Below are positions 40,642-49,583 of a stretch of 64,000 nt of DNA, piece by piece; position 1 is the first letter of the stretch, and each line of letters begins with the position of its first letter. Under the pieces are notes generated by a model. It was not told where the DNA came from, did no database searches, and worked only from the letters and a program-made list of their open reading frames with translations. The stretch covers positions 5,297,340-5,361,339 of the forward strand of contig NZ_CM001440.1 of NCBI RefSeq assembly GCF_000244975.1, given 5' to 3'. A program made the position numbers and the translations under genes. The stretch is from Saccharomonospora cyanea NA-134. GTDB lineage: Bacteria > Actinomycetota > Actinomycetes > Mycobacteriales > Pseudonocardiaceae.

Positions 40642-42873
40642 CTAGTCGTCCGAGAGCGGTTCGCCGCTCACCCGTTTCAGCGCGGGTGTGCACACCGACG
40701 CGGCGATCAGCGCCGTGCCGATACCGAGCACCACGGGTGCCAGCGCCCACGGCGTGACCACGGGCGTCGACGCCGTGAACAACCAGGCCAGGCCCCCACC
40801 GACCACGACACCCGTCACACCCGCACCGATCGTCGCCACGAGCGCGGGCATGGCGGCCTCCGTCCGCAACGCCCTGCCCAGCACGCGCACGGGGGTCCCC
40901 GCCGCCATGAGGGCCCCGAAGGTACGGCGCCGGTCCATCACCGAACCCGCGGTGGTGATGGCCGCACTGCATCCGCTCAGCAGCGCGGCGGCGATGAGTC
41001 CGATCACGGTGACGCGGCGCAGGTCGTCCAGCTGCGCCTGCTGTGAGGCGAGCAGGTCGGGGACGCTCTGGACCTCGAGCCCGTTCCCGGCGCGGCCTAG
41101 CGCCGTCCGGACGACGTCGGCGGTCTCGGAAGTGGCGGCTACCGCGACGATCGCCTGCGTGGGCTCCATGCCGGACGGCAACACCGCGGGGTCGATCAGC
41201 GGCGGCATCGTGGAACCGTCGGTGTCGGCGCGGATCTCGTAGGCCGGTGTTCCCTCCGCGAGGGGGGTTCCGGGTTCCCCGAAATTGGCCACGGTCGCGT
41301 CTTCCACGGGTTCCGACATCCCCGTGACGTAGACGCCCGGCTCCGCGTCGCAGGCATCGCCCGGGTCGACGCGCAGCAGTCGCCGCGCGCTCTCGCACTC
41401 GACGACGTAGGCCTCCTGTGACCGGCCGTCTAGTGCGAGCTCGACGACGGAGATCTGTTCCGCGCGCTCTTCGATCCCGTACCGGGCGAGCGCGGCGTTC
41501 GTGCGCTCGGCGACCGAGGCGGCGTCGTCGTACGCGTTCACGTACAGCGCCGAGTCGCGGAACGGGGACGACGATCCGGCGAGTGTCTCGATCGACGGCA
41601 ACACCGTCAGCGCCATCGAGCCGGTGAACACCGCCAGCACCACACCGGCGGACGCCCGGTAGGCCCCCTTCGGGTCGTGCCGCAGCCTGCGGCCCGCCAG
41701 CAGCATCGACGGCCTGCGCCAGGCACGGGAGAACACGGACCCGATCGCCGCCGTCACGAACGGCCCGATGAGCATCGACGATGCGATGATCAGCGCCAGC
41801 GCGCCGACCAACAGCAGGACCCCGAGTGCGTCGGAGATGTTCCGGAGGAGGACGAAGAACACCACCGCGGCAACGGGCAGCGACAGCAGCCGCACCCAGT
41901 GCGGTCGGCGGGGACGCTCGCTGCGGGCCGCGCCCAGCGGGGTCCGCACCACCCGCCAGAGGCCGACGACGGCGGCCAGCAGCACCAACAGCGGGATCGT
42001 CACGACCACGGCGAGGGTCAGAACGGGCGAGGTGACGAAGTCGCTCGCCTGCCAGGTGCCCCCCTCCCACGGCACGTGGGACGCCGCCCACCGAGCCAGC
42101 GGACTCACGGCCCAGCCCAGCAGGGCACCTCCGACCGCGGCGATCGCGTTCTCACCCGCGACCATGCCCACCACCTGACGCGGTGTCGCACCCGCCAGTC
42201 GCAACGCCGCGAGGCGCTGTTCCCGGCGGGACGCGGTGAGCCGTGCGGCGGAGGCCACCAGCACGAGACTCGGCACCAGCAGCACGACCACGCCCACGCC
42301 CGCGAGGAGGTCCAGGGTCGGGTCCCAGGCGTCCCCCGCCTCGGCGAAGCCGCCGACCTGCATGGCCATGCTCCCCAGCTCGTCCTCGGTGTGTCCCACG
42401 AGCACGGCGAGCTGGTCGGGATGGGTCAACGCCTCGGCACCGAGCAGTCCGACGACCTCGCCCGGATAACGCTCGGCGAGCACCGAGGCGGGCAGTCCGG
42501 CGCTGAGCTCACGCAGCGCGGGTGACATGAGGACCTCTCCGGGCGCGGGGAAACGCTCGATGCCGGGCGGCAACGCGATCTCCGACGCGTCGCCGTGCGC
42601 GGCGACGTCGACCCGGGTGATCGTGCGGTCGTCGTAGGAGTCCTCACTGATGGTCAGCGACATCACGGCCTCGCCGGCTTCCCCCACGAAGTCGGCGGCG
42701 GACGGCTCCTGCCACGCGGCCCGGTCGACGCGGGCCTGCGCGGCGCCCGGCAGTGACACGAGGACGAGCATCAGCCCGGTGGCGACCGCGACTCCCACCC
42801 CCATGAGGATCGCCGACGTCCTCGTGCGCCGATCACGGCGCAACACGCGCAGGGCGATGCGGAACGCGATCAC
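40642..42873 (-). CDS. FtsX-like ABC transporter permease
   Basis: A 743-residue MacB/FtsX-type permease. TM1 follows a basic start (LRVLRRDRRTRTSAILMGVGV), then an extracellular domain of about 150 residues. Next are an FtsX domain (three TMs with the conserved SRREQRLAALRLAGATPRQV loop), more TMs, a second extracellular domain with two or three cysteines, and a final FtsX domain (DRRRTFGALMAAGTPVRVLGRAL loop). GTG 42873 overlaps the stop of its ATPase (GTGA). Such transporters export peptides or lipids or act mechanically on envelope proteins; substrate unknown. Confidence 0.9.
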   Translation of the reverse strand: MIAFRIALRVLRRDRRTRTSAILMGVGVAVATGLMLVLVSLPGAAQARVDRAAWQEPSAADFVGEAGEAVMSLTISEDSYDDRTITRVDVAAHGDASEIALPPGIERFPAPGEVLMSPALRELSAGLPASVLAERYPGEVVGLLGAEALTHPDQLAVLVGHTEDELGSMAMQVGGFAEAGDAWDPTLDLLAGVGVVVLLVPSLVLVASAARLTASRREQRLAALRLAGATPRQVVGMVAGENAIAAVGGALLGWAVSPLARWAASHVPWEGGTWQASDFVTSPVLTLAVVVTIPLLVLLAAVVGLWRVVRTPLGAARSERPRRPHWVRLLSLPVAAVVFFVLLRNISDALGVLLLVGALALIIASSMLIGPFVTAAIGSVFSRAWRRPSMLLAGRRLRHDPKGAYRASAGVVLAVFTGSMALTVLPSIETLAGSSSPFRDSALYVNAYDDAASVAERTNAALARYGIEERAEQISVVELALDGRSQEAYVVECESARRLLRVDPGDACDAEPGVYVTGMSEPVEDATVANFGEPGTPLAEGTPAYEIRADTDGSTMPPLIDPAVLPSGMEPTQAIVAVAATSETADVVRTALGRAGNGLEVQSVPDLLASQQAQLDDLRRVTVIGLIAAALLSGCSAAITTAGSVMDRRRTFGALMAAGTPVRVLGRALRTEAAMPALVATIGAGVTGVVVGGGLAWLFTASTPVVTPWALAPVVLGIGTALIAASVCTPALKRVSGEPLSDD

Positions 42874-43583
42874 AACTGCACCCTGCCGTCGCGCATGGAC
42901 ACCATCCGCGGCATCGACTCGGCGAGGTCGCGGTCATGGGTGACCACCACGACCGCCGCGCCGGTCTCGGAGGCCGCGTCGAGCAGTGCCCGCATGGTCT
43001 CCGCCCCGGTGCGGCTGTCGAGCGCGCCGGTCGGTTCGTCCGCGAAGATCACGCTCGGCCGGTGTCCGAGCGCCCTCGCGATGGCCACGCGCTGCGCCTC
43101 ACCCCCGGACAACTGCCCCGGCAACCGCTGTTCCTTGCCGCCCAGCCCGAGCTTGCCGAGCCACTCCTGTGCCGTGGCCATCGCCGACGCCCGCGACGCA
43201 CCGCCGAGCAGCAGCGGCAGTGCCGCGTTCTCGGCAGCGGTCAGCTCGGCCACGAGCATGCCGGACTGGAAGACGAACCCGAACTCCCTGCGACGCAGTT
43301 CGCTGCGCGGGCCCTCGCCGAGCTGGTCGATGCGACGTCCCGCGAGGAGCACCTCACCGGTGTCGGCGGGCAGGATGCCGGCGAGCACGTGCAGCAACGT
43401 GCTCTTGCCCGACCCCGACGGCCCGACGATCGCCACGGCGTCTCCCACGCCGATCTCGATGCTCACCCCGTCGAGGGCACGCTGATCGCCGTAGGTCTTG
43501 GTCAGTCCCCGCCCGACGAGGACGGGTCCGGCCCCGGGACCGGCCGGTCCACCGGGCACCTGGATCTGTGTGTCCGAACGCAT
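42870..43583 (-). CDS. MacB/LolD-type ABC ATP-binding protein
   Basis: A 237-residue ATPase. Walker [10 protein letters not shown] (residues about 58-66), Q-loop FVFQSGMLV, signature LSGGEAQRVAIA, Walker B VIFADEPTGALD and VVVVTHDRDLAE, all typical of the LolD/MacB class that works with FtsX-like permeases. ATG 43583 (MRSDTQIQV) was chosen over longer frames because coding bias begins here. The gene is divergent from a sensor kinase, which suggests that the two-component system controls the transporter. Confidence 0.92.
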   Translation of the reverse strand: MRSDTQIQVPGGPAGPGAGPVLVGRGLTKTYGDQRALDGVSIEIGVGDAVAIVGPSGSGKSTLLHVLAGILPADTGEVLLAGRRIDQLGEGPRSELRRREFGFVFQSGMLVAELTAAENAALPLLLGGASRASAMATAQEWLGKLGLGGKEQRLPGQLSGGEAQRVAIARALGHRPSVIFADEPTGALDSRTGAETMRALLDAASETGAAVVVVTHDRDLAESMPRMVSMRDGRVQL

Positions 43584-43650
43584 GCCTGGAAGCCTCCCGC
43601 CGAGCGGGGTCTCTCCACCTCGGACGGACGGGTGGAAGCGGGTCCGTACG

Positions 43651-43670
43651 CCTCGGCCGATCGACCGAGG
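43651..43670. promoter_or_regulatory. Near-perfect palindrome between transporter and two-component system
   Basis: CCTCGG (43651-43656) and CCGAGG (43665-43670) flank CGATCG, giving a 20-bp dyad with one mismatched pair. It lies in the 143-bp divergent promoter region. It is a candidate site for the NarL-type regulator encoded at 45490, or for another dimer. Confidence 0.5.
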
Positions 43671-43726
43671 TGAAGATGGCCGGATGGCCGCGCTGGGCAC
43701 GCCCTCGGCTGCTCTACCGTCGAGGC

Positions 43727-45493
43727 GTGCCCACTCGGTCAGCCCGCGAACTCACCGCGCTCGCCTCGAAACGGCTCGGCCTTCCCGGGATCGTGCTGTT
43801 CGCCGCCGTGCTGTGCGATCTGGTGATCATCGCCGCGTCCGCTTTCGACTCCGTCGGCCCTCTCGGCCAGGACCTGTGGCTGTTTCCGGGCATCGTGGCG
43901 CTTTCGGCATGCGCCGTGTGGGCCCACCGCAGACCGTTGCCCGCGGGGTTCACCGGCGCCGCCGTGTTGTTGCTCTCCAGCGCTCTGATCTCGACCACCG
44001 GCACCGTCTCGTACACGGCTTTGCTGGAGGACATCACGTTCGCCGAGACCGTCGCGGGTGTGGAGCTCGTGTACTACGCCGTGCTGACGCTCTCCCCGCT
44101 CGCGGCGACGGCCGTCACCGCCGCGCTCGTGCTCGCCACCACCATGGCCGCGGTGGTGCGGGCCCATCTGTGGATCTACGACGGTCAGCTCGCGGCGACG
44201 ATCTTCGCCGGGTTCGTCCTGCTCCTGCTGACCGTGTTGGCGGGCACCTACCAGCGCAGGCCTCGGCGGCGGCGCCGGGAACGCAGCACCTTCACGGCAC
44301 TGATGCGGCAGCAGTGGCCCCTGGTCAGCGTGCTCGCGACCGTCCTGTTCCTGGAGACGTTCTACGCCGCGTCGGCGCACGGCTTCGGGGTCTTCGTGCT
44401 GCTGTGTTCCTTCGGCACGGCCGTGGTCGCGCTGCTGGCCTCTCGCATCCCGGCGTGGGCGGCGGCGTACTACAGCGCGCTCGTGATCATCGCGGGCAGC
44501 GTCCTCTGGTTCACCGGCGCGAGCCACACCTACGCCGAGCTCTACGGCATGCCCTTCAGCCAGATCGTCAGCGGCATGGCCGTGGTCGTGTTGGTCGTGC
44601 GCCACGAGACACCCACCCGGGCGGCAGGTCTCATCGCGCTCCAGTCCGTGGCCGTCGCCCTGGTCACGAGCGCGAACACGCCCAACTTCCAGGGCCTGCG
44701 GGTGATGTTCGTGGCGGCCCTGTTGCTGCTGGGGATCTGCGTGGCCCTCGGGATGTTCCTCCGCGCCCGCGACTCCGAACGCGCGCAGGTCGTCGCCACC
44801 GCCGTGAGCGACGCCCAGACCGCCGAGCGGATGGCCCTGGCCCGCGAGCTGCACGACGTCGTGGCTCACCACGTCACGGGAATCGTGGTGCAGGCCCAGG
44901 CGGCGAGGATGCTCGCCGAGCGGAACCCGGCCGTGGTCGTCGACGCGCTGGGCCAGATCGAGCGGGCGGGAACCGACGCGATGACGGCCATGCGCAGGCT
45001 GGTGCGCAGCATGCGCGGTGACGCGCCCGCGGGTGCCAGCGAGTTCAGCGAGCAGGCCACCACGAATCTCGCCGCGGACCTGCGTCGACTTGTCGACACC
45101 GGAAACCACGGTGTCCCGACCCAACTCACCGTGGACGTGCCCGACGACCTCCCACCCGAGGTGGCACGGTCGGCGTTGCGGCTGGTGCAGGAGTCGCTGA
45201 CCAACGTCGGCAAACACGCCAGGGGGGCGAGCAGGGCGGTCGTCACCGTCGGCACGGTGGGCGCAGAACTCCGCATCCGGATCACCGACGACGGCACCGG
45301 CAACGCGGAGCAGACCCGAGCGACACGGCCGTCCGAGGACTCCGGATACGGTTTGGTCGGCATGCGGGAACGAGTCGACCTCCTGCGCGGCCGGTTGTCG
45401 GCGGGGCCGTCACCGGAGGGCGGCTGGCTCGTCGAGGCTGTGCTCCCACTGATCCCACCCACGGGCGAGGCAGGCAGGAAGGACGGCGAGTGA
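43727..45493 (+). CDS. Sensor histidine kinase (NarL/DesK type) with multi-TM sensor
   Basis: A 588-residue kinase. The first 345 residues hold about ten TMs, a large integral sensor with almost no extracellular domain. The H-box is ARELHDVVAHHVTGI with phospho-acceptor His 376 (HisKA_3 type). The ATPase domain has ESLTNVGKHARG (N box), ITDDGTGN (G1) and GYGLVGMRERV (G2). GTG 43727 is placed by TACCGT 6 nt upstream (leaderless); the long open frame before it is antisense to the ABC gene. Its stop overlaps the response-regulator start (GTGA). Confidence 0.92.
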   Translation: MPTRSARELTALASKRLGLPGIVLFAAVLCDLVIIAASAFDSVGPLGQDLWLFPGIVALSACAVWAHRRPLPAGFTGAAVLLLSSALISTTGTVSYTALLEDITFAETVAGVELVYYAVLTLSPLAATAVTAALVLATTMAAVVRAHLWIYDGQLAATIFAGFVLLLLTVLAGTYQRRPRRRRRERSTFTALMRQQWPLVSVLATVLFLETFYAASAHGFGVFVLLCSFGTAVVALLASRIPAWAAAYYSALVIIAGSVLWFTGASHTYAELYGMPFSQIVSGMAVVVLVVRHETPTRAAGLIALQSVAVALVTSANTPNFQGLRVMFVAALLLLGICVALGMFLRARDSERAQVVATAVSDAQTAERMALARELHDVVAHHVTGIVVQAQAARMLAERNPAVVVDALGQIERAGTDAMTAMRRLVRSMRGDAPAGASEFSEQATTNLAADLRRLVDTGNHGVPTQLTVDVPDDLPPEVARSALRLVQESLTNVGKHARGASRAVVTVGTVGAELRIRITDDGTGNAEQTRATRPSEDSGYGLVGMRERVDLLRGRLSAGPSPEGGWLVEAVLPLIPPTGEAGRKDGE

Positions 45494-46143
45494 TCCGGGT
45501 ACTGATCGCCGACGACCAGGACATGGTGCGCGCGGGTTTTCGGATGATTCTCGGTGCGCAGGACGACATCGAGGTGGTCGCCGACGTCAGCGACGGGGTG
45601 GAGGCCGTGCGGCAGGCTCGGGAACTGCGCCCCGACGTCTGCCTGCTCGACATCCGTATGCCGGGACTCGACGGTCTGGAGGTGACCCGGCAGCTCGCGG
45701 GGCCCGACGTGGCCGACCCGCTCAAGGTCGTGGTCGTCACCACGTTCGACCTCGACGAGTACGTGCACGCGGCGTTGCAGGGCGGCGCTTCCGGGTTCCT
45801 GCTGAAGGACGCCGGGCCCGCGTTGCTGATCGAGGCCGTGCGCGCGGCCGCCCGTGGTGACGCGCTCGTGTCGCCGCAGGTCACGGTGCGCCTGTTGAGG
45901 CACTTCGGCACCAACCGGGTGACGGACCGGCCCACACCCGCAGTGGAGCTGACACCACGGGAGCTCGACGTCGTGCGGGCGGCCGCGCGGGGACTGACCA
46001 ACGGTGAGATCGGCGCCGAGCTGTACCTGTCGCTGTCCACCGTGAAGACCCATCTCGCCTCGGTGCAGAACAAGCTCGGGGTGCGCAACCGTGTGGAGAT
46101 CGCGGCGTGGGCGTGGCGAAACGGGATCATGGACGGCGCGTAG
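45490..46143 (+). CDS. NarL/FixJ-family response regulator
   Basis: A 217-residue response regulator. Receiver domain 1-120 with acidic pocket DDQ and phospho-acceptor Asp 54 in CLLDIRMPG, Thr in VVTTFDLDEYV and Lys in LLKDAG. The C-terminal LuxR-type HTH is ELTPRELDVVRAAARGLTNG and STVKTHLASVQNKLGV (about 150-200). Coupled to the kinase by a four-base overlap. The probable target is the divergent transporter operon. Confidence 0.95.
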   Translation: MIRVLIADDQDMVRAGFRMILGAQDDIEVVADVSDGVEAVRQARELRPDVCLLDIRMPGLDGLEVTRQLAGPDVADPLKVVVVTTFDLDEYVHAALQGGASGFLLKDAGPALLIEAVRAAARGDALVSPQVTVRLLRHFGTNRVTDRPTPAVELTPRELDVVRAAARGLTNGEIGAELYLSLSTVKTHLASVQNKLGVRNRVEIAAWAWRNGIMDGA

Positions 46144-46160
46144 TCCCCTACGATCGGCGC

Positions 46161-47474
46161 ATGGCCTTCCGACTCCACGCCGCCGTCGTACTGCCCGCCG
46201 ATCCCACGTGCTCCGTCGTGCGGGACGGAGTCGTCGACGTCGACGACTCCGGAAGGATCTCCTACTGCGGCCCCGCCGAGACGGCACCGACCGGCTCGCG
46301 GGCTCCCTCCGAGACCCGCCGCCTGAACGGCATCCTGCTGCCCGGGCTCGTCAACACCCACGCGCACAGCCCCATGGTGCTGCTGCGCGGCATGGGTGGT
46401 GATCTCCCGTTGCTTCGCTGGCTGCGCGAGGTGATCTGGCCCGCGGAGGCGAAGCTGCGGCCCGGCGACGTGCGGGCGGGCATGACGCTCGGGTCGGTGG
46501 AGATGCTGAGCCGGGGAGTGACCACGAGCGCGGAGATGTACTTCCACGCCGAGGAGATGGCGGCCGCCGTGCTGGCCACCGGTGCGCGTGTCGTGCTGGG
46601 AGCGCCGATCATCGAGCTGCCCGGGCTGCGGTGGCAGGCGATGCTGGCCGAGACCGAACGCTGGATCGACGCCGACGGCCTGCGGTTCGGCGACGGCGAC
46701 CGTGTCGAGCTCACCTACGCCCCGCACTCGGCCTACATGCTGCCCGTCGAGGCGTTGGAGGCGGTCGCCTCCTCGGCCGACGAACGAGGGGCGCTCGTGC
46801 AGATCCACGTGGCCGAGGCCGCCGACGAGGACACCGCGCAGCGCGCCGAACACGGCTCCGTTCCCGCCCTGCTGGAGAAGGTGGGCCTGCTGCGGGGCCG
46901 GCTGCTCGCCGCGCACGCCGTCCACCTGTCGGACGCCGACATCGCGCTACTGGCGCGCAACGGCGCCGGAGTGGCGCACTGCCCCGGCTCGAACGCGAAG
47001 CTGGCCTCCGGCATCGCCCGGCTGACCGACCTGCGAGCCGCGTCGGTCGCGGTCGGGCTCGGAACCGACGGCCCCGCCAGCAACGACGACCTCGATCTCT
47101 GGGAGGAGGTGCAGCTCGCCGCCATGCTCGCGCGACTGTCCACAGCGGACGCCACTGCGGTGGGCGCCGCCGACGCCCTGCTGCTCGCCACCCGGGGCGG
47201 CGCGGCCGCTCTCGGCCGCGACGACATCGGCGCTCTCGAAGCGGGCCGGTGGGCCGACCTCGTGCACGTCGACGTCGACGATCCCGCGTTCGCCACCGGG
47301 CTGGACGTTCCCGACGAACAACTGCTCGCCAACCTCGTGTGGGCGGCGGGTTCGCGGAAGGTCACCGACGTGTGGGTCGCGGGCGAGCGGGTGGTCGCGG
47401 ACGGCGAGCCGACCCGCATCGACCGCGCCAAAGCGCAGGCGGACGTGGCCGAAGCCGCCGCCCACCTGCGCTGA
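46161..47474 (+). CDS. Amidohydrolase (S-adenosylhomocysteine/8-oxoguanine deaminase-like)
   Basis: A 437-residue TIM-barrel metal-dependent hydrolase of the ATZ/TRZ/MtaD group. Metal ligands: NTHAHSPMV (HxH, near 70), HVAE, HCPGSNAKL and GTDGPASND (Asp). Family members deaminate nucleobases, SAH, methylthioadenosine or triazines; the exact substrate is uncertain. ATG 46161 follows TACGAT by 6 nt (leaderless) and lies 17 bp after the response regulator. A longer frame that starts inside the regulator gene is not needed. Confidence 0.87.
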   Translation: MAFRLHAAVVLPADPTCSVVRDGVVDVDDSGRISYCGPAETAPTGSRAPSETRRLNGILLPGLVNTHAHSPMVLLRGMGGDLPLLRWLREVIWPAEAKLRPGDVRAGMTLGSVEMLSRGVTTSAEMYFHAEEMAAAVLATGARVVLGAPIIELPGLRWQAMLAETERWIDADGLRFGDGDRVELTYAPHSAYMLPVEALEAVASSADERGALVQIHVAEAADEDTAQRAEHGSVPALLEKVGLLRGRLLAAHAVHLSDADIALLARNGAGVAHCPGSNAKLASGIARLTDLRAASVAVGLGTDGPASNDDLDLWEEVQLAAMLARLSTADATAVGAADALLLATRGGAAALGRDDIGALEAGRWADLVHVDVDDPAFATGLDVPDEQLLANLVWAAGSRKVTDVWVAGERVVADGEPTRIDRAKAQADVAEAAAHLR

Positions 47475-47493
47475 TCCCCCTTTCCGCAACCCG

Positions 47494-48183
47494 TCAGGGC
47501 ACGGCGCGACGCGTCGTCAGGTAGGCGGCACCGGCGAACAGCAAGGTGATCACGGCTGGGTAGCCGGCCTGGAACGCGATGGCGGGCTGGGAGGTGAAGA
47601 AGTGTTCGAGCTCGCCCCACCAGTCCTGCCATTCGAACAGCAGCACGAGTCCGACGCCCAGCGCTCCGAAGGCGACCGCCAGCGCCCACACACCCAACTG
47701 GTTCCAGCGCTTGAACACGATGCCGACCCAGACGCCGAGGAACGACAACGTCACCAGCGGCACCGTGTAGGTGAGGAACTGCAGCAGCACGTTGTCGTGG
47801 CTCAAAAACGGCAACGCGAGGAACGTGAGCTCGACTCCCCAGCCGTCGGTGGCCTCCTCGACGAGCTTGCCCGCCGTGAGCAGTGCGCCGTAGCCCGCCG
47901 CCTGACCGAGCACCACGAGCGTCGTGGCACCGAAGAACGCCTTCCGCGTCACCGAGAGGCCGAGGGCGAAGGGGAACATCTGCGTCATCGTCTGGAGGTG
48001 GACGACCAGCATGGTGACGTAGAGCGCCATGAGGCCGCCGGTCGCGAACCCCCCGTCGGTGCCGAACAGCCCGGCGAGCAGGACGTTGCCCAACAGTACG
48101 AGAGTGACGATCAACATCGGGAGGACGAGGACCGAGAACGCGTTGACGAGCTGGATCCTCGCCACCCGCACGAGCTGCCCCAT
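47494..48183 (-). CDS. ABC transporter permease of the GntR/YtrA-type operon
   Basis: A 229-residue membrane protein with six predicted TMs (first FSVLVLPMLIVTLVLLGNVLLAG, last FQAGYPAVITLLFAGAAYL) and no known signature. ATG 48183 overlaps the ATPase stop by one base (TGATG) and has AGGAGG eight bases upstream. It is the third gene of the operon regulator-ATPase-permease. Such YtrA-like operons respond to cell-wall antibiotics in Firmicutes and actinobacteria; here this is inference. Confidence 0.85.
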   Translation of the reverse strand: MGQLVRVARIQLVNAFSVLVLPMLIVTLVLLGNVLLAGLFGTDGGFATGGLMALYVTMLVVHLQTMTQMFPFALGLSVTRKAFFGATTLVVLGQAAGYGALLTAGKLVEEATDGWGVELTFLALPFLSHDNVLLQFLTYTVPLVTLSFLGVWVGIVFKRWNQLGVWALAVAFGALGVGLVLLFEWQDWWGELEHFFTSQPAIAFQAGYPAVITLLFAGAAYLTTRRAVP

Positions 48184-49082
48184 CACCGGGCCTCCTTACC
48201 GTTCGTAGCGCCCGCGAGCGCCCGCTCACGGCCGGCCGTCTGGGTCGCGCGGACCACGAGTTGCTGGAGTGACACGGGCTCTATCTGGAGGTTCTCCGCC
48301 TCCTGCGGCGGGACCGAGCCCTGGATGGTGAGGCGCAGGATCCCGCCGAGCTGCTCCCGGTGCAGTTCGGTGTGCCCCGCCGCGAACCGCTCCACCTCCT
48401 GTGCCGGACCGGTCACCGTGACGGCCTGCGAACGCAGTACCTCGGAGCTGTCGTCCATGAGGATGCGCCCGGAGTCGATCACGATGACGTGCTCGATGAG
48501 GTCGGCGACCTCGTCGATGAGGTGCGTGGACAGCACGATCGTGCGGGGATGTTCCGCGTAGTCGGCGAGCAGCCGGTCGTAGAACAACTGCCTGGCCACG
48601 GCGTCCAACCCGAGGTACGGCTCGTCGAACAACGTCAGCGGCGCGCGGGCGGCCAGTCCGATGATCACGCCGACGGCCGAGAGCTGACCACGGGAGAGCT
48701 TCTTGATCCGCTGCTTGGTACGCAGACGGAACTCGTCGACGAGTTCCGCGGCGAAGTCGGCGTCCCAGTTGGGGAAGACGAGACTCGCGGCCTCGAACGC
48801 GTGCCGCACGCGGAAGATGTCCGGGTACTTCTGCGACTCCTTGATGAAGCAGACCTGACGCAGCACGTCGGCGTTCTCGTACGGCGAGGCTCCGAACACC
48901 TCGATGGTGCCGTCGCTTTGCAGGTCCTGGCCGGTGAGCATCCGCATCACCGTGCTCTTGCCCGCGCCGTTGCGGCCCAGCAGGCCGTGGATGCGGTTCT
49001 CCCGCAACTCGAAGGACACGTCGGACACGGCGGTGGTGGAGCCGTAGCGCTTGGTCACCCCCCGCAGGCTGGCCACGGTCAT
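48183..49082 (-). CDS. ABC transporter ATP-binding protein of the GntR/YtrA-type operon
   Basis: A 299-residue ATPase. Walker A GRNGAGKST (residues about 36-44), signature KLSRGQLSAVGVIIGLA (variant, SRGQ), Walker B LTLFDEPYLGLD, and STHLIDEVADL. A C-terminal extension of 90 residues lacks known domains. ATG 49082 overlaps the stop of the regulator gene in an ATGA junction, so all three genes are translationally chained. The longer frame to 49472 is antisense-like coding of the regulator and is rejected. Confidence 0.9.
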   Translation of the reverse strand: MTVASLRGVTKRYGSTTAVSDVSFELRENRIHGLLGRNGAGKSTVMRMLTGQDLQSDGTIEVFGASPYENADVLRQVCFIKESQKYPDIFRVRHAFEAASLVFPNWDADFAAELVDEFRLRTKQRIKKLSRGQLSAVGVIIGLAARAPLTLFDEPYLGLDAVARQLFYDRLLADYAEHPRTIVLSTHLIDEVADLIEHVIVIDSGRILMDDSSEVLRSQAVTVTGPAQEVERFAAGHTELHREQLGGILRLTIQGSVPPQEAENLQIEPVSLQQLVVRATQTAGRERALAGATNGKEAR

Positions 49083-49438
49083 GCGTCGTCCTTCCAGTTG
49101 TCGATCATCTTCTTCAGGTCTTCCGCGTCCATCCCCAGTCGGCGAGCCTCGGCGAGCAACGGCGCGATGAACTTCTCCGCGAACGCGTTGCGGCGCCGCA
49201 GCAGCAACGTCTCGCGCGCCCCGGCTGTCACGAACATTCCGACCCCCCTCTTCTTGTAGAGCAGCCCGTCGGCCACGAGCTTGTTGATGCCGTTCGCGGC
49301 CGTCGCGGGATTGATCCGGTGAAACGCGGCGAGCTCGTTGGTGGACGGCGCTCGGCTCTCCTCCGGCAAGGAGCCGTCGATGATCGCGTCCTCGAGCTGT
49401 TCCGCGATCTGGAGGAACAGCGGGCGGCCGTCTTCCAT
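49079..49438 (-). CDS. GntR-family regulator (YtrA subfamily)
   Basis: A 119-residue regulator: N-terminal winged HTH (PLFLQIAEQLEDAIIDGSL and PSTNELAAFHRINPATAANG, residues 6-55; KLVADGLLYKKRGVGMFV wing), then a short helical tail of about 50 residues with no ligand domain, as in YtrA proteins. ATG 49438 has GGGGAG just upstream; a GTG eight codons earlier lies inside the operator. It autoregulates its operon through the palindrome at 49459-49504 by analogy with YtrA. Confidence 0.88.
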   Translation of the reverse strand: MEDGRPLFLQIAEQLEDAIIDGSLPEESRAPSTNELAAFHRINPATAANGINKLVADGLLYKKRGVGMFVTAGARETLLLRRRNAFAEKFIAPLLAEARRLGMDAEDLKKMIDNWKDDA

Positions 49439-49458
49439 CAAGCTCCCCGCCCGACGAA

Positions 49459-49504
49459 CCACTTTGGTTCATTAGTCATGTGGGTAACCATGTCACCAAA
49501 GTGG
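49459..49504. promoter_or_regulatory. Long palindrome at the GntR/YtrA-type operon promoter
   Basis: CCACTTTGGT (49459-49468) and ACCAAAGTGG (49495-49504) are exact inverted repeats 26 bp apart. Inside them GGTT (49466-49469) and AACC (49486-49489) form a smaller dyad. It lies just upstream of the regulator ATG, where it would cover the promoter. Widely spaced half sites suggest two dimers or a looped complex. Confidence 0.65.
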
Positions 49505-49583
49505 GTGAGGAGTCAAGTGACGGGTACGACGCAGTGGCACAGCACCCGTGGTCACGTGGGAGATGACGTGGTGAGATGACGCT

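Noticed and set aside
48183-49472. 429-codon version of the GntR/YtrA-type ATPase with a long N-terminal extension
   Set aside because: The extra 130 codons are the out-of-frame reading of the regulator gene; ATG 49082 in an ATGA overlap is the natural start.
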